Positions 11,050-22,608 of a stretch of 64,000 nt of DNA are shown one piece after another. Under the pieces are notes generated by a model, which did no database searches, was not told the origin of the DNA, and worked only from the letters and a program-made list of their open reading frames with translations. This DNA is from Echeneis naucrates. Lineage: Eukaryota > Chordata > Actinopteri > Carangiformes > Echeneidae. The position numbers and the translations under genes were made by a program. Each line of letters starts with the position of its first letter. Positions within the stretch are counted from its first letter, which is position 1. The stretch is taken from assembly GCF_900963305.1 (NCBI RefSeq), contig NC_042525.1:8055421-8119420 (forward strand), given 5' to 3'.

Positions 11050-13533
11050 TCATACAGCTATCAGGTCCCTTTTAACTGCGAAGATGTCCCACGTCAACCC
11101 ATCACCATATGGGGCATGTCCGGAGGGAAGGAGAACTCGCGTCACCCAGTGGCTGCAGACAAAACATAAAGTAATCAAGAAAAAAAAAAAGGGGGGTGAC
11201 AAGCATGGAGCTATTCCTTGAGGATGTATGGCAACTTTTACAGAAAATCTGTACAAACATCAGAGACGCACACCTTCTCTTCTCCACTCCAAGGAAGATT
11301 TTCCAGTTATTCAGCCTACCATAATTGAAAGGGTTTCTGTAAACCTGGCACAACAGTTGAAGAAAAAGAAAGGAGCCAGTTGAAAACTTATTACAGGTCT
11401 GTACCCACAATGGAGAAATCTTCAAACATACAAACAAACATACAACAGCCGGAAGTAATTTAACATTCTGTTATGGAAACATACACACCTTTCCCCACTT
11501 TGCCATTCGCTTTGTTTCTTTGTTGTTAATGTGTCTTTCTATGCTGGTCTCTCCTCTGGATATGAGGACTGCATGCCAAATTGTTAGAGCTCCCAGTGCC
11601 ACTCCCACTGTGCTGGGAGAAGAGAAAACACTTTTTGATCCACTGCCAAGGTAATAAAAGACAATGCCCACATCCAAGTTCTCCATGACACATTGACCGC
11701 TGACTGTTAGTGATGTGAAGGAGCTGGTATGAAAGAAATCAATACACTTTGTCATTTTTTGTTAACAGAGGGGGGTGGGGTGGGGGGGATAAAAGACCAA
11801 TAAAAGAAATTGCAAACTTACCTGGTAAGCACCCACATGTAGATGATACTCTTGTGAATCATCTTATCCTTAAAGGTGTACGGTGGCGCAGATGTCTGAT
11901 AATTGGTCTTGAGAAATAATGAAAAGATAATAATTACAAAACAAATAGGTACCAACAGATGCTTAATGCTGCCATTGGGTGAGTATTGTCAGAGAGTACC
12001 TTCCCTGGGGGGAGAAGCCCTATGAGGAGTGCCATCCCTGTTACTGGTACTCCTTGCTTTTCCGCATCCAAATGTTTAAAGCGCTAATGTAAAGGCCCGC
12101 ACACACAAAGCCAAGTATTAAAGACAGAACCAAGCCAGCATCAGTATGGAACAGTTAAGCACCTCAGAGAGAAACACCAATCATTGGGGGAAAGTAAAAC
12201 TCAACAATTCTTAGGGGGAATAAACACCAAGCAGGCCTACAGGCAACTGCTTTAGCATCTCACCTCAAGAGCATTGTATGCATCTAGGAAGAGGTTTCTG
12301 CCACTGATGCTGCAGTAGACACAGCCCAATGTCATGAAGAGACAAAAGGAGAAGAAGTAACGATGATTAAAATGTCCCACACAGTTATTCAACCATGCTG
12401 AGATGCTGACATTAAGGTAAATCCCCATTTTGTCATTGCCACAATACATGATTTCTGACATGACAAAAATTATGTTCGAACAAAGGATACGACAATGATG
12501 GTCCATTTTCAGAATGCATCTGCAAGGCAAAAAGAGAATATTTTATGTGATCCTGATATATTTTTCCTTTCTTACTACTAAGCTTTGGTACCCTAAATGC
12601 GCATGGAGGCCTCCACCAGAAGATTCTGCTAATAAGGTCAAGCCCTCATAACAGTTACCTCCCTTACACCACTGAGCAGTTATTTTCTAAACAAATATGT
12701 TTTGTAATCAAAAATACACTGTCCAGATTTGATTGGTATCAAAACAAACTGACAATCCGAAAACATAAAGAACTGACAGAGCAAATAAAAATGGCACTGA
12801 CTCACCTGTTACAGATACCACAGTGGTGTGTTCTTGCTGGTTTGGCCATGATGCATTTTTTGCAGACTGAAACAAACGGAGCGTCATTTTTCTCCTGTTT
12901 GAAAGAAAAGATTTTGCTGCATTACTAAGTTACTAAGCTGAAAGCAAACTAACATTAGCTTTGTCACTTCCACACAGTAAAAAAGTGGATTTGATATCTT
13001 ACTGTTGGGGGACATCCAGGAGAAGTCTTAGCAGCTTTGTAATAATGGAAAGCGATCATGATGAGGTTCCAGTGTCCATAACAAATGTGCCAGGCAATCC
13101 AAGCAGGGGAGTAAGTGTTGATGACCAGAGGCAGCAGAACAATATAGGCTATCACCACGATGGAACTGGTCAGTAGCACCACCAGACAAACAAACACCTT
13201 CAGACAAACACAGTGGATACCCATAGAGGGCTTTGTTTAGAGAATTATCTTAATAGCTCCTTGCAAACAATCAAATCAACACAAAGACAAACAAGTACTC
13301 ACTGTGCCAAACCACCGAGTGACATAATCCACAGTCCAAAACACTGGTTCAAAAACTGAGTCAAAAACCACATCTGAGTCAGTGAGGGAATTAAAGTAAA
13401 GTGACTGCACTAGCACTCTCATGTAAGCCCATATTTCCCTAATCCACAGAGGCAGTTTATTCCTTCCTCTCCTGGTACACGACCGTGACCGCAAACAGCA
13501 CAGATGGAGCATAGAGCTGGGACACCACCGCAT
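11050..13533 (-). CDS. zdhhc16: ZDHHC16 palmitoyltransferase
   Basis: Ten coding exons on the minus strand: 13533-13303, 13197-13003, 12894-12806, 12519-12491, 12397-12264, 12083-12000, 11907-11822, 11612-11489, 11344-11274 and 11152-11050. They join in phase to 381 residues (human 377). The product is a multi-pass ER/Golgi S-acyltransferase; mammalian ZDHHC16 (APH2) palmitoylates phospholamban and ZDHHC6. Visible parts are a first membrane segment (VFVCLVVLLTSSIVVIAYIV, from about residue 78), a second near WHICYGHWNLIMIAFHYY, and the cysteine-rich domain CKKCIMAKPARTHHCGICNR. The catalytic DHHC falls at about residues 178-181, followed by PWLNNCVGHFNHRYFFSF. A late membrane segment reads GVALGALTIWHAVLISRGE. 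The start is the first in-frame ATG (ATGCGG) after an acceptor at 13558; the leader exon is thus non-coding. No disruption is seen. Confidence 0.94.
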
Positions 13534-14552
13534 TCTGCATCTGTGACATGTACACACCTGCAAGGAAAATTAGGGAACAATTAACAGTAATTTTGCAAAG
13601 GCTAAAAAAAAAGGATACCAGTTAGACACAAACATGTATCTTGACAAAAATGTAGCCCAATTTTGATAAATAGTGAATCGAGCAATACAGAGTAGGTCTG
13701 CAATTATCATGTAACCTGTGAATTAGTTTCTCAAATCTTTGATTGTCAACAAAACATAACAAATGGTACAGATGTCTATTTCAATTCCATGATACACAAG
13801 GAAGCCACATCTTTGTTGAACCAAGAAGCCTAATGTAATTAGTTTACTTCAGGCAGAGAATGGCAGCACATCCTTATAACTGAGCAGTTGACAGTTTTTG
13901 GCATTTTGCCTCTAAAGACAACCTTTGATTAACCAATCCTTTCAGTTGTAATCCACCGTACTATATAAACATTGCCATACTCTGTATCTGAGCGAGCCTG
14001 CCAGCTTGGATGCTTTGCACGGAGAGTTGATGAATGAACTTCATCATGAACTTTTACGTTTACAGGCACCAATGAAGAAGCTACAGAATTTGATGGTGTA
14101 TAAACTAATAAAAAAAAATGCAAGGAAAAGATCTGGCTCATTTGCAGAAGATTATCTCTACAACGAGACAACCTTGCACTGCTGCATTCCTGGCAGGGTG
14201 GAGTCTGGGTGGAGGTGTTCGTGGGCAGTTACCCGTGACTGGGAGTGACTGGGAGGGCAGTGGTCCGGGGTTGGCTTGACTTCACTGAGCAGCACCATTC
14301 ACCCCCAATTCACCATGAACGATATAATATTCAAAGACTGAAGAAATTTAGCCATGGCTGTCACATCATCAAATATCTAATAGTTAAACTTGCTATAAAG
14401 CCAAGTGCAGTGAGTGGTCTGACAGGATCACAATCCCTCCAAATCCCTTTTGTTTGGATGCTATTCACTGATCTCCGACGCAAATATCTAACGATCCGTG
14501 CTCACATGTTGAGATACGACAACATTTCTGATTTATTTCAGGGAATACTCAC

Positions 14553-14700
14553 TGTTCTATAAAAGCAGGAACACTGCTAGCACCGACAGTCCTGTCGACA
14601 TTTTCGGAAGAAAGACAAAAAGGAGATTATTGCCACATAATGACGAAGAGCAGCAGGACCTGGGATCCTCTGACAGTTCACCGAGCTGAAGCCTGATCCG
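14553..14700 (-). other. zdhhc16: Probable non-coding first exon of zdhhc16
   Basis: A strong donor (GAACA then GTGAGT) at 14553 points into the zdhhc16 gene, whose first coding exon begins with an acceptor at 13558. The right end (transcription start) is not determined, but it should lie just inside the NRF1 site at 14705. The exon contains a short upstream ORF (14557-14601). Confidence 0.55.
14557..14601 (-). CDS. Upstream ORF of 14 codons in the zdhhc16 leader
   Basis: ATG to TAG, encoding MSTGLSVLAVFLLL, wholly inside the inferred leader exon and ending four bases before its splice donor. It is hydrophobic, like a bare signal segment. It could lower translation of the main ORF. Whether the transcript starts upstream of this ATG is inferred, so the call is tentative. 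Confidence 0.35.
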   Translation of the reverse strand: MSTGLSVLAVFLLL

Positions 14701-14704
14701 GTAG

Positions 14705-14715
14705 TGCGCATGCGC
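14705..14715. promoter_or_regulatory. NRF1 palindrome in the zdhhc16-mettl18 divergent promoter
   Basis: TGCGCATGCGC matches the NRF1 consensus. It sits between the inferred zdhhc16 leader exon and the mettl18 start (15047), about 340 bases away. NRF1 sites are common in bidirectional housekeeping promoters. Occupancy is inferred. Confidence 0.6.
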
Positions 14716-15046
14716 TAGCGGTGTGGCGAAACGAATCATGGTACTCGTAGTCAGAGACTAATTCCAACAATTCAAACATTGACCGCATTCTCGAGACATT
14801 TACACATTTTTTTCCACGTTTCTACAACTACGGGGCTCTAAACGTGTTCCCACTCAAAAAAACTTCAAACAAACGAATTTAACAGCTTTGGGAACCAGAC
14901 ACTTTGTTTCTTGGAGTTGTGGGATTTGTAGTTCTTACACGCAGCTTCCTTGCTAAGCTACACTAAACACGCCAGCGTGCCTGCCATGTGGGCGCTGATG
15001 TAAACTTCCCAAATTCTAGCCAACTGTGGCGGTGTTGTTAGTCACC

Positions 15047-17081
15047 ATGTCATTTTGTTTTAACTTCGATGTCCCAGCTCAAACTGCGAGCCGGGACGAC
15101 GTGGAGGGAAATGGACTGCAACACGTGCAGAAAAACGATGTTGCTACATCTGTGAGTAATGTTGGTTATAATGGTTCACTTCATTTTCATTGCTCAGAGG
15201 ACTAAAGGTTTTCATGGAGTGATGTCTCACCTGTGGTCACCTCAGACCTGGGACATTTCTGATATGCATCTCTTCGACAAATCGGAAAATATATGTGTGG
15301 CTTTGAGAGGTGAGACTGCCTATGACGGAGGAACAGGCCCTTTGATGCACCATTACAGGCTTACATATGTTTTTTACTTTAAAAACAGCTTTACTACTGA
15401 AAGAATAACGTGCTATCTATTACAATACTAAAGATCCAGCGACAGCCAGAGAGCAACGCTGACCGTCAATGCAGACAAACAGATAATGCGTTTGAATGTG
15501 ACACAATATCATGTGTATAGGCAAATGCCATTATTGCAGTGACTGCATAAAATGCCACTAGAGTGCATTATAACCCTGTTTACATTCTAGGTTATGAAAA
15601 CATCCATAAGTAAGAAAAAGAATCCCTTAATCTCGTTCATATTTTAGGAGTATTTGGCATTAAATATCACGATTGAATGTGGCAGTCACACAAAATAGTG
15701 ATCGATAATATAACTTTTTACACTAGAGTTTAAAATTACTCAGAGGACAGAATAGCAGGGTTTTGTACAGCTGTAAGTTTGTTACGGGTCTGTTTTCTGT
15801 TCACCAAATAAAAGATCTGGAGTGTGCAGTTTGACTGCCCCTTTTTTGCCAAGGAGTGTTGATTGACATTGTCAGTTGTTTCAATAAAACATAAATAGTG
15901 CTCCTCTTCTTATAGATCGAGAAAATTATTGTTGATTTATATCTATGCTTTCAAATGTGCCCTCAAGCCATAATGTTTTGAAATACTTTAAACATGAAAA
16001 ATGTGTTGCCGGTGAACCGCCTTTGTTACCCAGCCATTCATTGGCCCCAGGCCATCAGATTTGCAGCCAGGGGAATTTTTTGTTGCCTCAGAAAGCTCAC
16101 TGTTTTGTCTGTTTTTAGATGCAGCACAATGCAAAACCAGTAGAGCCAGTAAAGGAGGCCAAAGAGCACCTTCCACCATCTGACCCACAGTTCCTCCTTA
16201 TGGATGCTGTCTTCGAAACGATTACCATTGGATCTCTTCCTCCTCTCCACTTCCTCAACGAGACAGTTTTTGAGAAGACGGCTGCTGAGAGAGTGGATGG
16301 TGAGAAAATTCTTTCTCGCACTGTGGAGCAGAGGTCTGATCTCATCCCTGGTGTGTATGAGGGAGGACTAAAGGTGTGGGAGTGCACTTATGACCTTCTG
16401 GAACAAATTGAGAAAACAGGAGAGACCTTTGGGGGTAAAGCAGTTTTAGATCTGGGCTGTGGTGCTGGGCTCTTGGGTATATTGGCACTTAAGAGAGGAG
16501 CCAGACGCATCCACTTCCAAGATTATAACACTACAGTTATTGAACAGCTCACAGTGCCAAATGTAATACTAAACTGCCAAGATGACGATGACATAGAAAA
16601 TGAAGACGACAAAGAAAGGAAGGGCAAGGGGAAAATAGAGGAGGAAGATGGTTGTAAAAATAAGAAACAAAAGGTAAATGATGGCAGCCCATCGCCGAAG
16701 AAAACAGCCATAGACTTGTCCCAGCATCCATTACTGGCCAAGTGTCGCTTTTTCTCTGGTGACTGGAGCACATTTTCAGCTTTGGTTCAAAAGACAGCCC
16801 AACATCCCAAATATGATATTATACTCACCTCTGAGACTATCTACAACACAGCTTACTACCCTGCTCTTCATGACGCCCTCCACAAACTGCTGGCACCAGA
16901 TGGACTGATCTACCTTGCCACCAAATCCCACTACTTTGGTGTAGGTGGGGGCCTACACATGTTTGAGACTTACGTGGAGCAGAGGGGCACTTTTTCTGTG
17001 GATCACCTGTGGGATGGGGATGAAGGGCTTAAGAGACATGTGGTAGTCCTACGTTTTAAAAAGCCAAAATGCCATGCATAA
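15047..17081 (+). CDS. mettl18: METTL18 protein-histidine N-methyltransferase
   Basis: Two exons, 15047-15151 and 16119-17081, join at a codon boundary (TCT then GTGAGT; TTTTTAG then ATG) to 355 residues (human 372). The N terminus MSFCFNFDV matches the conserved MxFxFNF start. The seven-beta-strand methyltransferase core is clear: DLITGVYEGG-like DLIPGVYEGGLKVWECTYDL, the SAM-binding VLDLGCGAGLLG (about residues 145-156), IHFQDYN, ILTSETIYN, and SHYFGVGGG near the end. METTL18 methylates a histidine of ribosomal protein RPL3 and tunes translation. A charged low-complexity insert (16576-16701) with a KNKKQK stretch sits inside the domain. AATAAA at 17307-17312 marks the probable 3' end. The gene is divergent from zdhhc16. 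An initiating ATG in exon 2 alone would drop the conserved N terminus. Confidence 0.95.
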
Positions 17082-17169
17082 GGTATAGTAGGACTTTTGT
17101 GCTCTGTTAAAATGATTTTTTTATTCCATGAATTAAAAAATGATCAGTATTGTTTATTAGTTTATCAGT

Positions 17170-17257
17170 ATTTAAAGCTGGGATTGGCTCCAGCTTCTCC
17201 ACCTTCACGTTCTTCAGAGGATAAGCAGGATGGCTAATGGATGGATGGATATATGAA
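17170..17257 (+). repeat. Dispersed teleost repeat fragment with (ATGG)n tail
   Basis: The stretch holds the common fish repeat words GCTGGGATTGGCTCCAGC and GAGGATAAGCAGGATGG, ending in ATGG units. It is the same family as the copy at 23511-23803, in opposite orientation, and lies in the mettl18 3' UTR. The short tail suggests a retroposon 3' end; the family name is not known to me. Confidence 0.6.
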
Positions 17258-17319
17258 ACTTGTGTGCTGTATCTTAAAGTAACAGCAGAAAAAAAGAAAA
17301 TGCTGCAATAAAAAAAATG

Positions 17320-18500
17320 CTGTCTCATCTCCTATGTGCCCTTTGATTACCTACACGTTCTCTCACTTCCTATATAGTAATTTGAATATGCCTGCCAGTA
17401 ACTGAAGTGCAGTTGAAAGGGGCTGTTACAGGTCTTTAGATGCATGGTGACGACAGAAAGGAAATGGGCTCAGTGACCTTTGTGAATGATTTCCCCAGTG
17501 TTCAAACAGCAGCATGAAAGCCAGGCTTGTTTCTGAAGTCCGGCACAAAATGTCAATTGCAACTTATCCCACCAGCCTAAGGATGTAGTTTGAAAGTGGA
17601 TTCTAGAGTCACTGCACATCAATGGTGGGACTCTATGGTGTCTCTGTACCTCATTTTCCAGCAATGGTTCCTTATGTTCCTTTTGGTTTTTACCTTCAGT
17701 TGAATTCAGTTCATAATCTCAAGTATTGCAAAACAGAAACTCGTGACCTATTTTGAGCGTGTACATCCAGGAAATGTTTTCAAATATGGATCCAAATACA
17801 GGAGGGGAACTGTTAATTTTTCCAACACCACAAAGAATCCCCTTGTCATCCAGATCAAGGAAAACCACTGAATAAATTTAATAGGGCTTTTTTATGGGGA
17901 AGTATGCATCAAGTCAGGGCAAGCTTCTTGTATTTGACTAGGTGTAGAGAATGAGGAAATCAGGATTTTTTTACATGGTGACTGATCAGGGAGATTTACT
18001 GGATATTGGTTTGACGGCTTTAATAAAACCAGGGGTTTTACTTTATCTTATCATGTCATTCCGAATAAAGTCTTTCAGTTTCACATCCTGGTCATGTTTC
18101 ATAATGACCAACAAGCAAATAGTAATTTTAGGAAGACAGTGTAATTAATAAATACTCCTGTTGGACCCTACATGAATATTGACTAGCTACACAAATATCC
18201 ACGTGAACCCACCTCGTCATGAACATGCCCATGATGCAAGCCGCGTACACTGCCCTTCTGATAAATAATACTTAGCAAAGATAAATTTGTTTTCTAGGAA
18301 ACATAGTGTCACCAGCTTAAGCATGATTGTGCATTTCGACAACCACAGTGTGGGGACAGAATTTCCAATCACATATTGTGTAAATATAACTTGGTGTTAA
18401 ATTCTGTTTCACTGTTGTACAAATAACCAAACACCTAACAGTTTCTGTACGCATATGCCTGAAGAGCAAACTTCCAGTGTGCCCACTTCGTCATCCTCTC
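17320..18500. other. Intergenic region after mettl18
   Basis: No gene recognised; AT-rich, single-copy-looking sequence with only short frames. Confidence 0.5.
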
Positions 18501-18528
18501 TCATCTCGACAGCTGGTCATGGCCTGTG

Positions 18529-18538
18529 GGGGAATTCC
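18529..18538 (+). promoter_or_regulatory. NF-kB site upstream of mir-146a
   Basis: GGGGAATTCC is an exact match to the kB consensus GGGRNWYYCC. It lies about 260 bases before a TATA-like box (TATTTAAG, 18786-18793) and 1.9 kb before the mir-146a hairpin. Mammalian MIR146A is NF-kB induced through promoter kB sites, so this is a likely control element. Only the motif itself is seen. Confidence 0.6.
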
Positions 18539-18785
18539 TGGTTCCATGAGTAGACACAGCCTTTCCCCTTCTTACTTTATGGGAACAGGGGGCAGGGCGA
18601 GTCAAATGGTTTTCCTCAGAAACTATTCTGTGTTGATTCACTGCGAGGAGGCGTGCTGTTCACTCCCACTGTTTCCTTCTTACTGGGAAGTGACACTCAG
18701 CCTTACCGTACAGAGGGAGTGTATGAAAAACAGATAGAGAGGAGGGAGGGGAGGGGAGGCTGATGTGTGATGTGAAAGGTGGTGG

Positions 18786-18793
18786 TATTTAAG
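18786..18793 (+). promoter_or_regulatory. TATA-like box of the probable pri-mir-146a promoter
   Basis: TATTTAAG in a GC-richer context; a start site about 30 bases on (near 18815-18820) is expected. It is followed by a strong splice donor (GTGGTAAGTAT, exon end 19061). Confidence 0.4.
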
Positions 18794-18815
18794 GTTCTTT
18801 CCTCTGAATGTCAGA

Positions 18816-20660
18816 CAGTATGTTTTATCCTTCCTTGGGACTTGGAGAACATGGAAGAACAAGCAGAGTATACAGGTGAACAGAGGATGACGAGATGACT
18901 TTCTGTTCTTCATTCAGCTCGGAGAGACTAACAGCTGATTCAACGCTAAAATGTGTTCTTTTGAGATGGGACTGCTGAAGCTTTCTCTGAAAAAGCGGAG
19001 TCCTGGGAGATATATTAATACTATATCCAGGATCTGGAAAGAAAATCAGTAAATGACTGTGGTAAGTATACAGGAAGAGAACACTATAAACTCTTGAAAT
19101 CATGTGAATATTTTCTTTAAAATTGTCTTGATATGTTTGTAAAAAGAAGAACCTTCAAACTCTAACGTCTTAATGTGTTTTTTTTTTTTAGAGAGGTAGA
19201 AAAGTTCTTACAGAGAAACATCAACTTCCACATTTTCTGAATAGAGGCAGATTAAGGTGCCAACACACTGTGTTAGCCAGTCTACTGTTTGAATGAAAGC
19301 TGTTCCACTAAGAACAGGCTTTAGTACTGGGTTAATGTCCTTATTTTTTTATTTTTTTTTCCTGGTAACAGGCTGTAGAACTGGTTGTTTCCCAACCCAA
19401 CTGCCAGAAAAATAGGAGTTTCCTGAATGTGTTCAGGTGTGGCCTTCCTCAGATCATTGTGCTTCACCTCATGTAACCTACCAGAATTTACACCCAAAAC
19501 GAATAACACAGTGGCTGAGATAACAGTGGAGAATTTTCAGATTCTATCGTCATGGTCAATATTAACTCCAGGACTTAAACTAAGAGTTTTGGGGGATTTT
19601 TTTTTCAATGATGGAAGGTATTGTGCAATTCCACATATAAACGTTTTAGACTTGAGGATATCAGTTGACTAATTCTATGTCAGTAATTACACCGTCCCAA
19701 AGTTCTTCTCGTGGGAGTGTACTGCTGTAACTGATGAGTCATTTCATGCCTCGACCGGAGAGCACTATCACCATGATTTGATTCAGCCGAACAGCCAGAC
19801 TTTCATTTTAGTGGTTGTGCGACATTTCCAGGAATTCTTAGGTTAAGGAGATGGTTGAATGCCTCAGATGACCCTCAAACTCTCCATAGGAGCTGTCCAA
19901 CCACTGCATTTTGAAGGGTTGCTGTCCACATTGGTTATATATCACTTATAATAAAATACCCCTCTATCTGTTCACAATTTATGAAAAAATATAAATCTAA
20001 AATCATATGTTGTATGTTGTATGCAAAAGCCAGCTATTACCATATACTCTTTAAGATCCGCTTTAGTTGGCACTGAAATGACCTCTTGCACAATCTTCCA
20101 GTGAAAGAAGTAGGTCTGATGATATCACATCATCACCCTGCTTTTCTTATGAAATAGGTTTGGTCTTGAATGACTAAACCTCAGTGTGCTGCTCCACGTG
20201 TTCATTTATATTTCCTCTTCTTTTGTATTTAATATCTGTAGATTTTATGTTACCTTATTGGTTAGAGATAGCTGTATTTTGTTTTCTTTTTATGAATACA
20301 TTGTCATGGTTTTTAACAACTAGACTAACAACTAGCAAGAGTTATATTAGAGGATTAAGCCGTTCAAGGATTATGAGAGCCCAAAAAAGACCACATTTTA
20401 AGAAGTGCTCTACTATGAGAACTGAATTCCATAGATGGTGGCATCTTCAGGTGTCATCTATGGGCTCAGTTCTTTTGGCATGGTACTGGCCTATTCACCC
20501 TCCCTGGACAACTTTAAAAAGTGGATTTACAATATACGACTTTTAATTGTATCCTTGTCTATAAATGGACTTCAGTTGACGTTGTATTATTATTAAAAAC
20601 AGTTATAATGCAAAAGTTCATCTGATTTATTGGTAACCATATTGTTAATAAAGGAAATGA
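18816..20660 (+). ncRNA. Probable pri-mir-146a transcript
   Basis: Inferred transcription unit for mir-146a. Exon 1 would run from about 18816 to a strong donor at 19061. Candidate acceptors are the T-rich tract ending in AG at 19191 and TTCCAG near 20100. The hairpin lies in the last exon, and AATAAA at 20647-20652 gives a 3' end about 160 bases past the hairpin. This spliced, exon-borne layout is like mammalian MIR146A. The exact exons are not certain. Confidence 0.45.
20404..20487 (+). ncRNA. mir146a: mir-146a precursor hairpin
   Basis: The 5p arm at 20416-20438 begins TGAGAACTGAATTCCATAG and ends ATGG, which is the fish miR-146a mature sequence as I recall it, with the invariant seed GAGAACU. 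The opposite arm (about 20456-20478) pairs through CATCTATGG with CCATAGATG and through TCAGTTC with GAACTGA, separated by a small internal loop; the terminal loop is about 16 bases. A lower stem pairs AGTGCT (20404-20409) with GGTACT (20482-20487). miR-146 is induced by NF-kB and represses IRAK1 and TRAF6, dampening Toll-like and IL-1 receptor signalling. It lies 2.3 kb upstream of sufu, matching the human MIR146B-SUFU-TRIM8 neighbourhood. An overlapping 120-codon frame (20184-20546) is a chance ORF. Confidence 0.93.
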
Positions 20661-22500
20661 AAGTGAATTATTTCTCTGTGTAATTTATTAACTTCCATAA
20701 CATTTTGTCAGAATTGAAATCGTTGCAACATTTAGGTTACAGAGCTCATACGAGAACAAATTGACCTTTTTTCAGCTCAAGTTTCACGAAAGCTGCTGCA
20801 GTACTTATGACAATTAAGTTATCTATGAATAACATAATCAGTCATAACAATGCAATTACAAAAGAAATATGTATAAGGAGTCGAAAAACATTTCAGCTTT
20901 TCAAATTTAAAACTGTTGTTATATTGTTTTTAAAGAGATGAAGGACTCAATCACAAAGAGTCTGGTAGAACTGTTCTTTGGTTCATCAGTTCTTTTAAGT
21001 GACTTCTTGCACACTAACGTCTTCTGTCAGTGATAGGACTTTCCAATCTCCACCTAAGAAATTTTTCTTTCTCAACCTTGTTCTGGGGATGAAGCCATAG
21101 TGGTCAGGTCAGAAATTCAGTCACGGGGGCTAAAAGATGGTAGTTTTGCAGAGATCAACCACATGTGTTCAACAGCAGCACAGGAGAAAACTCATAGTGG
21201 TTCCACTTTTTACCATCACATTTGATTCCTAAATTTGTGACCACCAGATATGCTGATGTACAAGGTGTGGTTGTTATAGGCAGAAAATGGTGTCTGTGTT
21301 GCACCATGTATAATATAAGCATCGCTCTGCTGTAGTATGTGATGAAGTCAAATGAGGAAATCAAGGTATAAAAAGGAAATGTTGGCTCACACTCTGATGA
21401 AACCTGTTGGCTGAAAAAACTGAATAAGAAAAACAGATTGTTTCATTGTTGTTGCTGTACTCCTACATTCAGTATTATGGAAAAGATGAGTTTGTCTTTT
21501 ATAAAGGAAGTAATAAAAACACCATCAAGTCTGTGAACTCAGCATTGTTTCATTGTTGTTTGGTTGTTTTTTTTTTATGATAAGTGTCTGCTGACATATA
21601 TTTCCGTTCTCTGAGATGAATAAATGTCATCGAATAAACTGGAATTCATTTGTGGTTATCGCTTATGTGCAGCCTCTAAAATGTGGCCCAAGTTTACGCT
21701 AAATGGGCAACAGAAAAAGCGATAAAAAGACCACTTCAGATCTGCTATTTTCTGGCCGTATACATATTGATTTAATGCAATTTTTTTATTGAAAACACAC
21801 AAGAGACTTTATACTACAAGATAGATTAGTCAAACTGCTGCGTTTGTCATGTTGGCTTCCTGTCTATGACATACACAAATTAATAATGTTTACCAGGCAG
21901 AGTTTGACGTGACATTTCAAAGGCTTTAAGAGCCCTTTTGCCACATTTGGTTTTGTGATTGTTTAAAAGAAAACTATTTCAAACTGCATATGGAGTAGGT
22001 TTTTCTAAACATTTGCTGGAGTATAAATATGTCTTTACAATTTCTGAAGAGATTATATTGATTCAAATACTTTAATGAAGTACAGTTTTGGGCTGTTTCT
22101 GCCTTACCTGCTTAGACTGTTACTCTATAGTCATCGCAAGGCAAATGAAAAATTTTTATTCTGTGCTGATTATCATTGTTAGTACATAGACACACGGATA
22201 TTTTTTATATTAGGCCCACGTCACTATTAAAATGTACATTATTGCATCAGTATTACAACCTCAAGGTATTCTATATTAGCATGATGAATTCTTCAGACAG
22301 ACAGCCTTAAATACATTCTGCTGAGGAGGACTTAAGCAGAGTATTCTTACATTTCACAAATTTTACTTAAACCTAAGTAAAGAATCTTAAAATGTCTTCA
22401 ACCAGTGCTTACTTCCCCACTTTTCCTCCACTCTGGCCCATGCAGCCATCATCTGGATCCCTTAAAACTTATCAGTTCGTCCTACTGTTTGATTGACAAG
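20661..22500. other. Intergenic region between mir-146a and sufu
   Basis: AT-rich sequence with no recognised gene or repeat of note. Confidence 0.5.
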
Positions 22501-22508
22501 TGTATCGG

Positions 22509-22608
22509 CCAATGACAATCAACCTCACATTCACACAAACCCAAACCGCCATTCTCATTGGTTGTCGCTGCTGTCCGTCAGTGACGTCAGGCCCCTGCTC
22601 TAACCAAT
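22509..22608. promoter_or_regulatory. sufu promoter cluster: CCAAT boxes and CRE
   Basis: CCAAT at 22509-22513, ATTGG at 22557-22561, CCAAT at 22604-22608 and a perfect CRE palindrome TGACGTCA at 22582-22589 lie within 330 bases of the sufu start codon. The spaced NF-Y/CREB pattern is typical of a broadly expressed promoter. Confidence 0.6.

Noticed and set aside
20184-20546. 120-codon plus-strand ORF
   Set aside because: It overlaps the mir-146a hairpin and shows no protein-family likeness; the conserved signal is the RNA.
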